A stretch of DNA of 64,000 nucleotides from an uncultured Oscillospiraceae bacterium (GCA_934589145.1 CAKTNW010000002.1:1-64000); one strand, 5' to 3'; numbered from the stretch's first letter, positions 34,076 to 43,430 are shown. Program-made: numbers and translations. Notes: generated by a model from the sequence alone, not told the origin.

Positions 34076-35893
34076 TTACCGCAGTACGGAGCCGTCGGCC
34101 AGGGTGATGGTATAGCCGTTGAAGTTGATGGTGCCGCTGTTGGTCAGACTGGTGATGACGCAGTCGCCGGTCAGCGTCCAGGTGCAGCCACTCTCGACGG
34201 TGACCACGGCGTTATTGCTGACCGCCGTGCCGCCCTGGGCGTTGTCCACGATGTTGATGGTGCCGGTGAAGCTGCTGCCATTGGTCAGCTTCATGTTCAG
34301 GGTGGAGATGGTGTCCACCACGATATCGCCGTTCAGGGTCTGGCCGTCGGCGGTGAACTCCACCTGCGCGCCGTTGCTGCCCGCGGTGCCCCAGCCGTGG
34401 CTGGCGGAGTTGCCCACCACCCGCAGCAGCGCGCCGTCGGCGTCCTCGTTCTGGATGGTCACGCCGCTGAGGGTCAGCACACAGTGGGTATTGGTGACGT
34501 AGATCATGTCGCCGTTCTTGCTGGTCAGCGTGCCGCCGGTCATGGAGAAGGTGGAGGTGCCTACATCCGCGTCGCCGCTCATGGACTGATAGATCATCAC
34601 ATTGTGGACGTTCTCCTCGGAGCTGCTGCCCTTGGTGTCGCTCATGTTGCCGGTAACGGTGCAGTTCTCCAGCGTGATGGCGTTCTTGCCCTCGATCACC
34701 AGCGCCTCGGAGTTGTTGGCAGTCAGAATGGCGTTCTTCACGGTGATGTCGGCGGTGGAGTACACGGCGGGGGAGTTGTAGCCATTGGACACATAGCTGC
34801 CGCCGTCCACATTGACGGTGCCGCCGCCCCGGTCGGAGCGGATGGCCGCCGAGGAATTGCCGGAGGTGCTGACCACCAGGTTTGTGGCGTTGGTGGTGCC
34901 GCCGCCGGTGGTCTGGATGCCGCCGGAGTTGTCGGCGGTGGTGGTGATCATGGATTCCGAGATGTTGACGGTGGTGCCGGTGCCGTAGCTGAACACGCCG
35001 TTGCCGTTCTGGGCCGAGGAGGTGACCGTGGCGTTGGTGATGGTCACATTCGCCCCGTTGGTGGCCAGCAGCGCGGCGTTGACGCCGTAGAAGTCGCCGT
35101 TCTCCGTGTTGGAGGTGGCACCGGCGCTCTTATCCACCGTGATGCCGTCCAGCGTCACCGTGGCGCCGTCCACCCGCAGGGCATTCTCATCGTCGCCGGT
35201 GGAGGTGTAGGTGACGTCGGTATAGGTGCCGTCCTCGCTGATGGTGTTGGCGCTGCTGCCCTGGGTCACCTGGCTGCTTCCGCCGAAGCCGCCGCTCTTG
35301 CCGCCGGAGACGATCTCCAAGGTGGCGGCGCTGCCGCTGTCGTCAAAGGTCACCTGCACCACGTCGTCCACGGACAGTTCGGTGGAGGAGACAGTCTCGC
35401 CGTTTTTCACGATGGCGGCGTCGGTGATGTCGATGGTCAGCGTCTCACCGCTCTCGGTGAAGCTGCTGCCGCCCATGCCGCCCTCCGGCATATCGGGAGG
35501 TGTGCCGCCGCCCTGGCCGTTTTCGCCGTTCTCCGGCATCTCCGACGGCTGGCTGTCACCGGACTGGCTGCTGTCGCCATCGGGCTTCTCCGGCGGCTGC
35601 TGGCCGCTCTGGTTATCGTCGTCGGCGGCGTCCTCCGGCTTCTCCGGCGGGGTACCGGTGGGCTGATCGCCGGTCTGACCGTCGCTGGGCATCTCAGGCG
35701 GCTGCTGGCTGTCGCCGCCGGGGGCGGCGTCCTCTGTCAGTTCGCCCAGCGTCAGCGTCACGGTTGTGCCCTCCAGCGCAGTGACCTTTCCCGTGATGGT
35801 CTGGCCCGCGTAGGTGGTGTCCGCCTTTGCGCCGCAGGCTGCCAGCGACAGCAGCATAGCGCCTGCGCATAAGATCGATACGAGCTTTTTCAT
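34076..35893 (-). CDS. Lipoprotein with parallel beta-helix-like repeats
   Basis: 605-residue predicted lipoprotein. The signal peptide has the lipobox LSLAAC, so the mature N-terminus is a lipidated cysteine at about residue 19. A Pro/Glu/Gly-rich low-complexity linker (about residues 50-150) follows, then a long series of Asn/Thr/Gly-rich short strands (VTITNATVTSSAQNG-type repeats) typical of right-handed parallel beta-helices in surface adhesins or polysaccharide-binding proteins. No catalytic signature is seen. The ATG at 35893 follows AAGGAGG; a longer upstream frame lacks support. Confidence 0.82.
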   Translation of the reverse strand: MKKLVSILCAGAMLLSLAACGAKADTTYAGQTITGKVTALEGTTVTLTLGELTEDAAPGGDSQQPPEMPSDGQTGDQPTGTPPEKPEDAADDDNQSGQQPPEKPDGDSSQSGDSQPSEMPENGENGQGGGTPPDMPEGGMGGSSFTESGETLTIDITDAAIVKNGETVSSTELSVDDVVQVTFDDSGSAATLEIVSGGKSGGFGGSSQVTQGSSANTISEDGTYTDVTYTSTGDDENALRVDGATVTLDGITVDKSAGATSNTENGDFYGVNAALLATNGANVTITNATVTSSAQNGNGVFSYGTGTTVNISESMITTTADNSGGIQTTGGGTTNATNLVVSTSGNSSAAIRSDRGGGTVNVDGGSYVSNGYNSPAVYSTADITVKNAILTANNSEALVIEGKNAITLENCTVTGNMSDTKGSSSEENVHNVMIYQSMSGDADVGTSTFSMTGGTLTSKNGDMIYVTNTHCVLTLSGVTIQNEDADGALLRVVGNSASHGWGTAGSNGAQVEFTADGQTLNGDIVVDTISTLNMKLTNGSSFTGTINIVDNAQGGTAVSNNAVVTVESGCTWTLTGDCVITSLTNSGTINFNGYTITLADGSVLR

Positions 35894-36011
35894 GAAAATG
35901 ACCTCCTTCGTCATGTATGGTTATGGAGAAAAAGGAAACAGCTTTGCTTCTCTTGCTGTGGCTGTATCATACCGCCCCTTCCTAAAGCGGACTTAAAGAA
36001 ACGAAGGTTTT

Positions 36012-36581
36012 TTGGATTTATGCAGGTTGTTTTTGGGAAGGGCGACGAGAAAGGCTGTCACACTAATGAAGAGCATTACGGCTTATGCACGTTCCCATGA
36101 AACGGAATTTGTAGAACTGGTCACGGGGCAGAACGAAAAGGAACTCAATCGTCTGATGCGTAGCAGCAGCAAGAAACTTGTTCAGACGAAAGAGCGCATT
36201 AAGAAGCTGGATAGTATCATGCGGCGGCTCTATGAGGACAACATCGACGGAAAAATATCCGACGACCGTTTTTCCCGAATGTCCGCCACATACGAAACCG
36301 AGCAAAAGCAATTGGAAGCAAGAGTCTCCGAATTGGAGGCAGCCGTTGCGGAGGCTCGGGAGCAACGCCTGAATGTAGATTCCTTCTTGGGAATGGTGCG
36401 CCGGTACACGGATATTACGGAACTTACGGCAGAGATCATCCGCTCTTTCGTGGAGAAAATCGAGGTAAAGAAACCGGAAAAAATCCCCGGTACACGGACC
36501 AAAAAGCAGACCTTGGTCATCTGGTGGAACTTTATTGGTGTGGTCGATATCCCGCAACAAGAGCAAAAAGAAACGGCATAG
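36012..36581 (+). pseudogene. C-terminal remnant of a large serine recombinase
   Basis: About 170-190 residues matching the C-terminal coiled-coil and DUF4368-type end of transposon-encoded large serine recombinases (LVQTKERIKKLDSIMRRLYEDNIDGKI, then the TELTAEIIRSFVEKIEV segment). The catalytic resolvase domain with its serine and the recombinase domain are absent, and the frame opens abruptly at about 36012 with a first good methionine at 36066. It is clearly more AT-rich than its neighbours. I read it as the decayed end of an excised or deleted integrative element. Confidence 0.8.
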
Positions 36582-36614
36582 CCTACATGATCGTAAACTA
36601 TGCCGTATTCTTTT
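36573..36614 (+). terminator. Intrinsic terminator of the recombinase remnant
   Basis: Stem ACGGCATAG / CTATGCCGT (36573-36581, 36598-36606) followed by a T-rich stretch. It overlaps the stop codon of the remnant. Confidence 0.65.
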
Positions 36615-36680
36615 GAGTACCTTTCGTCCTTAAGTGAATGCGGACTTCAGCGTGCCTTTTTTGCGTCTTATGGAGCGGTA

Positions 36681-37448
36681 TTACAGTGCCGCGTCCTTTT
36701 TGCATTCGGCGGAGATCTCCCGCTTCAGGCGCTGCATGTCCGGCGCGGACAGGTCGCGGGGATAGGGGAGAGCCGTCAGGTCGAACTCCCGCAGGGTGCT
36801 GTCCGGGTGCATCACCACGATCTTCTGGCCCAGCAGCAGCGCTTCGTCCAGCTGGTGGGTCACCAGCACGATGGTGCGGGGCATCCGGGCCTGGATCTGG
36901 AGAAGCTGGGTCTGCAGCTCCTCGCGGGTCAGGAAATCCAGCGAGGCGAAGGGCTCGTCCATCAGCAGCAGCTCCGCCTGACCGGCCAGCACGCGGGCCA
37001 GGCCCAGCCGCTGCTTCATGCCGGTGGACAGCTCCATGGGCGTCAGGTCAGCGTAGTCCTCCAGCCCCACCAGACGGACGAAGTCACGGGCGTGTTCATA
37101 GCGCTCCTCCGGCGTTTTGCCCACGCCGCAGGCCATGGACACGTTGCGCTGCACGTTCGTCCAGGTGATGACGTAGGGGTCAGGGCTCAGCATGGCGCTG
37201 TGCCAGCCCTCGGGGATGGAGATCTCTCCGGCGTCCGGCTGCTCCTTGCCGGACAGTAGCTTCAGGAGGGTGCTCTTGCCGCAGCCGCTGCGGCCCACGA
37301 TCACTGTGAGCTGCCGGGCGGGGAAGGTGACGGACAGATCCCGCAGCACCTGGCGGGTGCGGCTCTCCCGCTGCTGGCCGGTGATGACCACCTCGGTGCT
37401 GTAAGAGGTATAGGCTTTGTCAATGTGACGGAGTGTAACGGCTTCCAT
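36681..37448 (-). CDS. ABC transporter ATP-binding protein, SsuB/TauB type (orphan)
   Basis: 255-residue ABC ATPase with Walker A GRSGCGKST, a signature LSTGMKQRLGLARVLA (variant of LSGGQ) and Walker B LLLMDEPFASLD. The closest group is the nitrate/sulfonate/taurine importer ATPases. No permease or binding protein lies next to it, which is unusual for this type. The gene lies between the recombinase remnant and a DUF4317 gene, so partners may have been lost in the rearrangement (inference) or encoded elsewhere. Confidence 0.88.
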   Translation of the reverse strand: MEAVTLRHIDKAYTSYSTEVVITGQQRESRTRQVLRDLSVTFPARQLTVIVGRSGCGKSTLLKLLSGKEQPDAGEISIPEGWHSAMLSPDPYVITWTNVQRNVSMACGVGKTPEERYEHARDFVRLVGLEDYADLTPMELSTGMKQRLGLARVLAGQAELLLMDEPFASLDFLTREELQTQLLQIQARMPRTIVLVTHQLDEALLLGQKIVVMHPDSTLREFDLTALPYPRDLSAPDMQRLKREISAECKKDAAL

Positions 37449-37544
37449 AGCAATGCCTCGGTTCTTTTGATAGTACGGACAGCATCATAGCAGATGCCCG
37501 GCCGTTTTGTCAACCGCGGGAGGGCCTTACGGGGGATAGGGGCG

Positions 37545-38702
37545 TTATTCCGCCGTATTCTGCGGATTGGGGATGTTTACGCCGATGCCGTTGATCTCCA
37601 CGCCGTCGTCGGCGGGGATCAGGATGTACTTCCGCCCGTCGATGACGCGGGCCTCGATCATATAGCTGTACTCCGGGGCCACGGCGATCTTCACCTCCGG
37701 GGTGGTGATCTGGAATTTGCCGCTTTCGATGATGTTTTTGGGGTTCAGCTCGGCGTCCTCGCCGTACTGTTTGCGGCACTCCTGCTGGAACGCCTCCACC
37801 TTTTCGGCGGACACGCCGCTGCCGGACAGCATGTCGCCCACCTCGCGGACGGACAGGGTCAGGGGCTGGGGATCCTTGCTCTCCTTATGCTCCTCGATGC
37901 GGCCGCGGAGCTGTTCGTGGACGGACTGCACCACGTCGTAGCTGCAATCCTTCTGCAGTGTATCGCCCAGGGCGGTGCTGAATACGTTCTTCTGCTCCTC
38001 GGCGGACATGGGCGGCTCGGCCACGCGGAACACGGCGTCGATGACCTCCTGGTGGAGCTCGGCGGCGTTCTTGCTGTAAAAGAGGGCGTTGTAGATATTG
38101 GCGGCGCGGTCGTCAAAGGCGGGGAACAGGAAGCCCAGCTCCGGCGCCAGGGCGATATGGCCGGTGGAGGCGCTGTGGAACTCGCTGTCCTCGCTGCTGT
38201 ATTTCAGTTCCAGGGTAGGGGCCTTCACGGGGCAGATGCTGCACACGAAGTACTTGTACACCGTGTCGGAGCCGTCGGCAAAGGTCTCGTCATCCCGGCC
38301 CTTATAGGGCACGTCGTAGGCGTCGGCGGCCAGGAGGATGAGGTAGTTGGTCTCACCCATGTCCATGGCGTCGATGATGCGGCGGCACAGCTCCTCCCGG
38401 GAGTTCCTGTCCTGGAGGGCCGTCTGGCGGACGGTCTGCAGCAGGCGGTGCTCGTCGCTGCCGGTCACCTGGGCGGTGGAGAATTCGATGTCGATGAGAT
38501 TCCGTCCCAGGGTGCCGGACAGGGCCTTTTTCAGCAGTGTCAGGTACATCTCCTGCTCCTCCTGGGACATGAGGCCCAGTGAGGCGTCGATATTGGCGAT
38601 GACCTCCTTGTTGCTGTTGACATAGCAGCCGTAGATCCGGCTGATGGCGTTTTTGTCCAGCTTGAAGCGGCGGCGGATCTCGTTGAGTTCCTTCTGATTC
38701 AT
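37545..38702 (-). CDS. DUF4317-family protein
   Basis: 385-residue protein starting MNQKELNEIRRRFKLDKNAISRIYGCYVNSNKEV, matching the DUF4317 family of Clostridia in N-terminus and length. No enzymatic motif is recognisable and no function is established. Likely monocistronic; the start follows GGAGG. A repeat-bearing intergenic region lies upstream. Confidence 0.85.
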   Translation of the reverse strand: MNQKELNEIRRRFKLDKNAISRIYGCYVNSNKEVIANIDASLGLMSQEEQEMYLTLLKKALSGTLGRNLIDIEFSTAQVTGSDEHRLLQTVRQTALQDRNSREELCRRIIDAMDMGETNYLILLAADAYDVPYKGRDDETFADGSDTVYKYFVCSICPVKAPTLELKYSSEDSEFHSASTGHIALAPELGFLFPAFDDRAANIYNALFYSKNAAELHQEVIDAVFRVAEPPMSAEEQKNVFSTALGDTLQKDCSYDVVQSVHEQLRGRIEEHKESKDPQPLTLSVREVGDMLSGSGVSAEKVEAFQQECRKQYGEDAELNPKNIIESGKFQITTPEVKIAVAPEYSYMIEARVIDGRKYILIPADDGVEINGIGVNIPNPQNTAE

Positions 38703-39107
38703 GGGGTACCTCCTGTGGGGTGGTGGAAAAAGGGCGGCGGGGCGTGTTTGCAGGGGCGGCCTCGACGTCCCGCCGGTTCACCGGAAATGTCATTGTAATC
38801 CGGCGGGCCGATGTGGGCATCGGCCCCTACGGAGTTCTATTGTACCCTGCTGCGGTCATCGACCGGCGGGGGAAAAACAGCAGTATTGTACCACACCGGG
38901 AGGGCGGATGCAAGAAAAGCGGGGCGGAAGAAAATTTCTCTTATGCTGTCCAGGAATGGCCCTGCGGCGATATAGGACGGTAAACACGTTTTTGCAGCAT
39001 ACCGCACCGGTCTGCGAAAATCTTTTGGAAATTCCAGAATTTATGAAACTTTTTTGCAGCAGACAGCGTCTATCTAAATAGAGAGATATTTACGGGAGGC
39101 TGGACGG
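38703..39107. other. Intergenic region containing a dispersed-type repeat
   Basis: 405 bases without a supported gene. It holds the repeat at 38747-38832, an imperfect palindrome around 39070-39086 (TATCTAAATAGAGAGATA), and GGGAGG just before the next start. No convincing promoter pair was found. Confidence 0.5.
38747..38832. repeat. Candidate dispersed intergenic repeat (REP-like)
   Basis: A unit opening GCAGGGGCGGCC and closing GGCCCCTACGG, containing CGCCGG/CCGGCG inverted halves and a perfect hairpin GGGCCGATG / CATCGGCCC (38805-38813, 38818-38826). The form is like short GC-rich intergenic repeats common in Oscillospiraceae chromosomes; only one copy is seen in this window. Confidence 0.5.
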
Positions 39108-39629
39108 ATGGAAAAGACGGAACAGACGAAGAAGCACAGGCCGTGGCGGGCCGCGGCGCTGGTAGTGCTGGCAGCGGCGATCTTGGTGGGCGTGGGTGTG
39201 CCCGTGCATCTGGCCGCCAAGCGGAACGCCTACGATGCCTGGCAGGACGACATGCTGAAAAACGGCCCGTGGGCAGAGCAGGCGGCCTGGATATCGGAGG
39301 ACGAGGTGTTCTACCTGATCTGCCGAATGGACGAGGGGCAGCCGCTGGCGGAGGTAACGGCCTTTGTGAAAAAAGACGGGGGCTGGATCACCTGCAAGCC
39401 CCAGTGGCCTCACGGTGTAAAGACACTGACCTTTATGGCGGAGGACGCCGATGAAACGCTGTTTACCGCGGATTTCGATCTGGACGGCGCGGGCCGTCTG
39501 AAGCTGAGCAACGTGGACAACGTGGCGCAGGAGATGGAGGGCAGCGTGATCCTGAAAGGGAAGTGCTTCCTGTTGGAGAAGCGGCCCTATACCGCGGCGG
39601 AGGGGCTGCCCGTGACAGACGCGGCGTAA
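39108..39629 (+). CDS. Membrane-anchored hypothetical protein
   Basis: 173 residues. A basic N-terminus and one membrane segment (about residues 14-36) are followed by an extracellular domain of about 135 residues, so type II orientation is expected. No known domain is recognised. GGGAGG lies eight bases before the ATG. It may be expressed with the lipoprotein gene about 160 bases downstream. Confidence 0.7.
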   Translation: MEKTEQTKKHRPWRAAALVVLAAAILVGVGVPVHLAAKRNAYDAWQDDMLKNGPWAEQAAWISEDEVFYLICRMDEGQPLAEVTAFVKKDGGWITCKPQWPHGVKTLTFMAEDADETLFTADFDLDGAGRLKLSNVDNVAQEMEGSVILKGKCFLLEKRPYTAAEGLPVTDAA

Positions 39630-39792
39630 CGGAAGCCACGAAGAAAGCGTAAGGCCGGGACACTTTTCCTGGGAAACAGCGTTTATACGAGCAGAGAGAA
39701 GAGAAAAAGGCAAACTCAACCAACCGTCGGTTGTGGCGGCGGCGATCCGGGAATAGAATGGAGACACCAGAGAAAGGGAAAGGAGCTTGTCT

Positions 39793-40257
39793 ATGAAGCG
39801 GAAGGCTTTGCTGATGTTGTTGGCGGCGGCGCTGGCGCTGGCCCTGCTGGGGTGCGGCGGCGGAGAGCTGCGGGCTGTGGAGCGGTGCGCAGAGCAGTAT
39901 TTGCAGACGTTCCAGCAGGACGGGATCGAAAAAGCGGTGGCGTACTGCCACTTTGAGGCAAACGACGTATACTCGCAGGATGAGCACCGGGCGCTGTATG
40001 CCCGCTCCGGATGCGCCATTCAGGACTATCGCATCCGCGGTATCGACAAGGTCAACGACGGGCTCTATGCCCTAACGCTGGATCTGCAGGACGCGGCGGG
40101 ACAGTGGAAAACGGCCTATCACTTCGTGGGCCGCATCGACGGGACGTATCGCTACATCACCGGCGTGACCCATGTGCCCCAGGCGCTGCGGGAGGGCCTT
40201 GCCCCGGAGGCGTACCGGACAACGGACATCCGCTTCGTGATCAAGGGCATCGGATAA
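39793..40257 (+). CDS. Small predicted lipoprotein
   Basis: 154-residue protein with a signal peptide and lipobox (LALLGC, cysteine at about residue 21). The remainder resembles a small alpha/beta domain of the NTF2/DUF4878-like extracellular type (ERCAEQYLQTFQQDGIEKAVAYCHFEA), but this is a weak call. I chose the ATG at 39793, eight bases after AAAGGAG, over an upstream TTG. It converges on a LysR gene. Confidence 0.75.
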   Translation: MKRKALLMLLAAALALALLGCGGGELRAVERCAEQYLQTFQQDGIEKAVAYCHFEANDVYSQDEHRALYARSGCAIQDYRIRGIDKVNDGLYALTLDLQDAAGQWKTAYHFVGRIDGTYRYITGVTHVPQALREGLAPEAYRTTDIRFVIKGIG

Positions 40258-40262
40258 CAAAA

Positions 40263-40301
40263 ACCCCCATCAGAGGAACAACTCCGGTGGGGGATCTTTT
40301 A
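40263..40301. terminator. Terminator between lipoprotein and LysR genes
   Basis: CCCCCA / TGGGGG stem with a partly paired interior, followed by ATCTTTT on the plus strand. Weaker than other terminators here; it just touches the LysR stop. Confidence 0.5.
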
Positions 40302-41165
40302 TTTGGTCTGGGGCAGGCAGCCGCTGTACTGCCGTTTCAGGAAGGTGAGGAACATGCGGGCGGCGCTGTTGGCGGCGGGCAGGGTCTTGACCGCCACGCC
40401 CAGACGGCGGGACACCGGCTGATCCAGCGGGATGGCCCGCACCCGATCCTCATAGCCGCCCAGGGAGAAGGCGGACAGCACCGAAACGCCCAGACCGCCG
40501 GCCACCATGGACAGGATGGCGGCGTCATCCGAGGCGGTGACCGTCAGGCGCGGGGCGTCCGGCGGCAGCAGCGGCTCGATATACTGCTCGGGACTGGAGA
40601 GGAAGGGCTCCTGCAGCAGTCGTGACAGGGAGATGGTCTCCTCTGTCCAGGGGAAGTCCGGCGGTACCACCGCCACCAGCGGCGCGTCGGTCAGGGGCGT
40701 CCAGAGGAAGCCCTTGGCGCAGGCCTCGTCCACCAGGGCCAGTTGGATCTTGTCCTGCTCCAGGGCGTCGGCCAGCTCGTTGCCCTGCACCAGCACGTCC
40801 ACCTTGATCTCCGGGTGCAGCTTGCGGAATTTTTGCAGAAGATCCGGCAGGCGGGAGCGGGCGATGCTGGCAAAGCAGCCGATCCGCAGGCCGCGGCCGT
40901 ACAGCTCACCCTGCACCTCGGCTTCGCCCCGCAGGGCGTCGCAGGCGCTGATCACCTGGTTGATATAGGGCAGCAGATGCTCCCCTTCCTCCGATAGGCG
41001 GACGCCGTGGCTGCTGCGCAGCAGCAGCGTGCAGCCCAGCTCGGCCTCCAGCTTGTTGACCAGGTGGGTCATGGCGGACTGCGTATATCCCAACTGCGCG
41101 GCAGCCTTGCCGAAGCTTCCGCACTGTACGGCGGTCAGCAGGGCGCGCAGCTTGTTGTCATCCAT
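40299..41165 (-). CDS. LysR-family regulator, likely controlling brnQ
   Basis: 288-residue LysR regulator with an N-terminal HTH (LRALLTAVQCGSFGKAAAQLGYTQSAMTHLV). I chose the ATG at 41165 (MDDNKLRALL), seven bases after GCGAGG; the open frame extends 22 codons further without a site. It is divergent from brnQ across 276 bases, so branched-chain amino-acid uptake is its probable target (inference). It is a paralogue of the LysR gene at 25121. Confidence 0.9.
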   Translation of the reverse strand: MDDNKLRALLTAVQCGSFGKAAAQLGYTQSAMTHLVNKLEAELGCTLLLRSSHGVRLSEEGEHLLPYINQVISACDALRGEAEVQGELYGRGLRIGCFASIARSRLPDLLQKFRKLHPEIKVDVLVQGNELADALEQDKIQLALVDEACAKGFLWTPLTDAPLVAVVPPDFPWTEETISLSRLLQEPFLSSPEQYIEPLLPPDAPRLTVTASDDAAILSMVAGGLGVSVLSAFSLGGYEDRVRAIPLDQPVSRRLGVAVKTLPAANSAARMFLTFLKRQYSGCLPQTK

Positions 41166-41264
41166 AGGGAACCTCGCTTTCTGCGATTTGTACAAAAATA
41201 CTTTTACTGAATTATAAATATAGCACAACAAAGCGGCGTCTTCAATGACAATTCTGTGAATTAT

Positions 41265-41294
41265 TTGTCAAAATTCTGGTAAAAATTGTAAATA
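41265..41294 (+). promoter_or_regulatory. Candidate promoter of brnQ
   Basis: TTGTCA, 18-base spacer, TAAATA, in an AT-rich stretch. It leaves a leader of about 140 bases. Confidence 0.4.
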
Positions 41295-41441
41295 TTGTGA
41301 GAGCCATTAGTTTTATTCATGCCCCGATGAATTACGCTCAATTCTCAAGTCATGAAAAAAATGTTACTCTATATGAGCGGAATGCATGACACTGTGTTGA
41401 GTTTCGCGGAATGAGGAAAAGCTTGATTTGAGGAGAAAGGT

Positions 41442-42773
41442 ATGAGTATGCAAAAGAAAAGTAATACGGCACGGGACGTGATCGTCATCGGTTTCGCGCT
41501 GTTTTCCATGTTTTTCGGCGCGGGAAACGTGGTGTTTCCCCCGTATCTGGGCCTGGAGGCCGGCCCCCAGTGGCTGACCGGCTTTGCCACCTACTTTGTG
41601 GCGGACATCGGCCTGGCACTGCTGGGCATGTTCGCGCTGCTGCGCGTGGGCAGCAGTGAGGCGGTGCTGCATCGGGTGGGCCGTGTGCCCGCGGAGATCC
41701 TGATGTGCGCCATCATCCTGTGCATCGGCCCCATGGTGGCCATTCCCCGTACCTCCGCCAGCACCTACGAGATGGCCATCGCCCCCAACATCTCCGGCGT
41801 GTCTCCCGTGGTGTTCTCCGTTCTGTTCTTCGCGCTGATCCTGGCGCTGTGCCTGAAGGAGTCCGCCGTGGTGGACATCGTGGGCAAGGTACTGACTCCG
41901 CTGCTGCTGGTGGGCCTGTTCGCCATCATCATCAAGGGCGTCGTGACGCCCCTGGGCGACATCGCCGCCCTGCCCCAGATCAACAACGTGGCCGTTACCG
42001 GCATCAAGGCCGGCTATCAGACCATGGACGCGCTGGCCGCCCTGCCCTTCGGCATCATCGTGCTGCAGAGCGCCGCCAGCAAGGGCTACTCCGGCAGCAA
42101 GTCCAAGCTGCGCATCGTGGGCGGCTCCGCCCTGCTGGCAGGCGTGCTGCTGCTGGCGGTGTACATGGGTCTTGCCTATCTGGGCGCCACCGTGTCCACC
42201 CAGTATACCGGCGCCGAGATCGGCCGCGCCCAGCTGACCATGGCCATCGTGGAGGGCCTGATGGGCAAGGTGGGCATGGTGCTGTTCGGCGTTGTGGTGG
42301 GCCTGGCCTGCGTGACTACCGCCGTGGCCCTGACCAGCTCCGCCGCCGCGTATTTCTCTGAGCTGTGCCGCGGCAAGGTGCCCTATAAGGCGTTCGTCAT
42401 CGTCATCTGCGTGTTCAGCGCAGTGGTGTCCAACCTGGGTCTGGATCGCATCGTGGCGGTGGCCTCTCCGGTGCTGGATGTGGTGTATCCCCCCACGCTG
42501 GTGCTGATCTTCATCGCCCTGATCGTGCCCCATGCCCCTGACCGCGTCAGCCGCTGCGCCGTCATCGGCGCGCTGGTGACCAGTGTGCTGTGCACCCTGC
42601 ACACCTATGGCGTGTCCATGGCCTTCGTGGAGCGCCTGCCCCTGTACAGCCTGGGCCTGGCCTGGGTCGTGCCCGCCGTGGTGTTCGGCCTGATCGCCGC
42701 GCTGCCCGGTTTGTTTACCCGTTCCCGCTCCCGCTCGGGACAGACCTTCCACAGTCCCACCCAGGAGCATTGA
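41442..42773 (+). CDS. brnQ: Branched-chain amino acid transport carrier BrnQ
   Basis: 443-residue sodium- or proton-coupled LIVCS-family carrier with about twelve membrane segments. The N-terminal VIVIGFALFSMFFGAGNVVFPPYLG block is diagnostic. AGGAG lies six bases before the ATG. It imports leucine, isoleucine and valine, which are the expected feedstock of the VOR/Ptb/Buk operon 8 kb upstream. Confidence 0.95.
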   Translation: MSMQKKSNTARDVIVIGFALFSMFFGAGNVVFPPYLGLEAGPQWLTGFATYFVADIGLALLGMFALLRVGSSEAVLHRVGRVPAEILMCAIILCIGPMVAIPRTSASTYEMAIAPNISGVSPVVFSVLFFALILALCLKESAVVDIVGKVLTPLLLVGLFAIIIKGVVTPLGDIAALPQINNVAVTGIKAGYQTMDALAALPFGIIVLQSAASKGYSGSKSKLRIVGGSALLAGVLLLAVYMGLAYLGATVSTQYTGAEIGRAQLTMAIVEGLMGKVGMVLFGVVVGLACVTTAVALTSSAAAYFSELCRGKVPYKAFVIVICVFSAVVSNLGLDRIVAVASPVLDVVYPPTLVLIFIALIVPHAPDRVSRCAVIGALVTSVLCTLHTYGVSMAFVERLPLYSLGLAWVVPAVVFGLIAALPGLFTRSRSRSGQTFHSPTQEH

Positions 42774-42800
42774 CAATAGCGGTAAAGCCGCCTCTCCTTA

Positions 42801-42836
42801 AAAACAAGACCGCCGTAAACGGCGGTCTTGTTTTTG
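42801..42836 (+). terminator. Intrinsic terminator of brnQ
   Basis: Stem AAAACAAGACCGCCG / CGGCGGTCTTGTTTT with a TAAA loop, followed by T. Confidence 0.92.
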
Positions 42837-42862
42837 CATAATGGAAGTGTAAATACCCTGTT

Positions 42863-43003
42863 ATGTTTGTGGGGAAATATCGGCGTAAGGTGTTTTTGGC
42901 GAAAAGCGCGGAGAAATCGGAAAAAATACTGCGGCAGGTGCAGCTGTACATAGTGGAGGCGGAAGTGTGCCCGGAGCATATAGATAGGGCTATGCCCGTA
43001 TAA
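42863..43003 (+). CDS. Possible 46-residue small protein
   Basis: An open frame coding a charged peptide beginning MFVGKYRRKVFLAK and ending DRAMPV fills the gap between two terminators. There is no good ribosome-binding site and no recognised family. It could be chance or a remnant of a larger gene. Confidence 0.2.
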   Translation: MFVGKYRRKVFLAKSAEKSEKILRQVQLYIVEAEVCPEHIDRAMPV

Positions 43004-43005
43004 TA

Positions 43006-43028
43006 AAAATCCCCGGCTTGGCCGGGGA
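43006..43028 (-). terminator. Intrinsic terminator of the small protein gene at 43033
   Basis: TCCCCGGC / GCCGGGGA stem (43010-43017, 43021-43028). The adjacent A5 becomes a T-tract on the minus strand. Confidence 0.8.
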
Positions 43029-43032
43029 ATAT

Positions 43033-43257
43033 TTATTCGGCGGAAAAGGTATAACGGTCGACATAACCGCTCTCGTTGCCGGTGGTGATCACTGTGCCGC
43101 CATCGGCGGTTTTGCTGATGTCACGGATGGGAAAGCGCTTGTTTTGCTCTACATAAGCCTCCGGACTCTCTGCCTCCGCCTCAATGATCGTCCTGACAGC
43201 GTATTTGCTGCCGCCGCAGGGCGTCATGGATTCCAAGATGATCTCGTATTCTGCCAT
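43033..43257 (-). CDS. Small hypothetical protein
   Basis: 74 residues, starting MAEYEIILESMTPCGG; soluble, acidic, beta-rich by appearance and with one cysteine in a TPCGGSKYA segment. No known family recognised. The ATG at 43257 has GGAGG about nine bases upstream, and the gene has its own terminator, so it is probably real. Confidence 0.65.
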   Translation of the reverse strand: MAEYEIILESMTPCGGSKYAVRTIIEAEAESPEAYVEQNKRFPIRDISKTADGGTVITTGNESGYVDRYTFSAE

Positions 43258-43365
43258 ATCCTTCCATCCTCCTTGTTGGTCACGGATAGTATAGCACATA
43301 TTTCTATATTTGTCAGCAGAAAAACGCATTTCTTCTTTTGCTGGCGCTTTTGGGTCGGGTGTGCT

Positions 43366-43400
43366 AAAAAGGACGTCTTGCGCCGCAAGACGTCCTTTTT
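43366..43400. terminator. Bidirectional intrinsic terminator
   Basis: Sixteen-base stem with A5/T5 ends (43366-43381, 43385-43400), downstream of the leucine-rich-repeat protein on the minus strand. Confidence 0.9.
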
Positions 43401-43430
43401 GTATGTGGGAGAGGCAGAGAAAACAGCGTG

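Noticed and set aside
33977..35872. A 631-codon plus-strand frame opposite the beta-helix lipoprotein
   Set aside because: Repeat-driven shadow of the Asn/Thr-rich lipoprotein gene.
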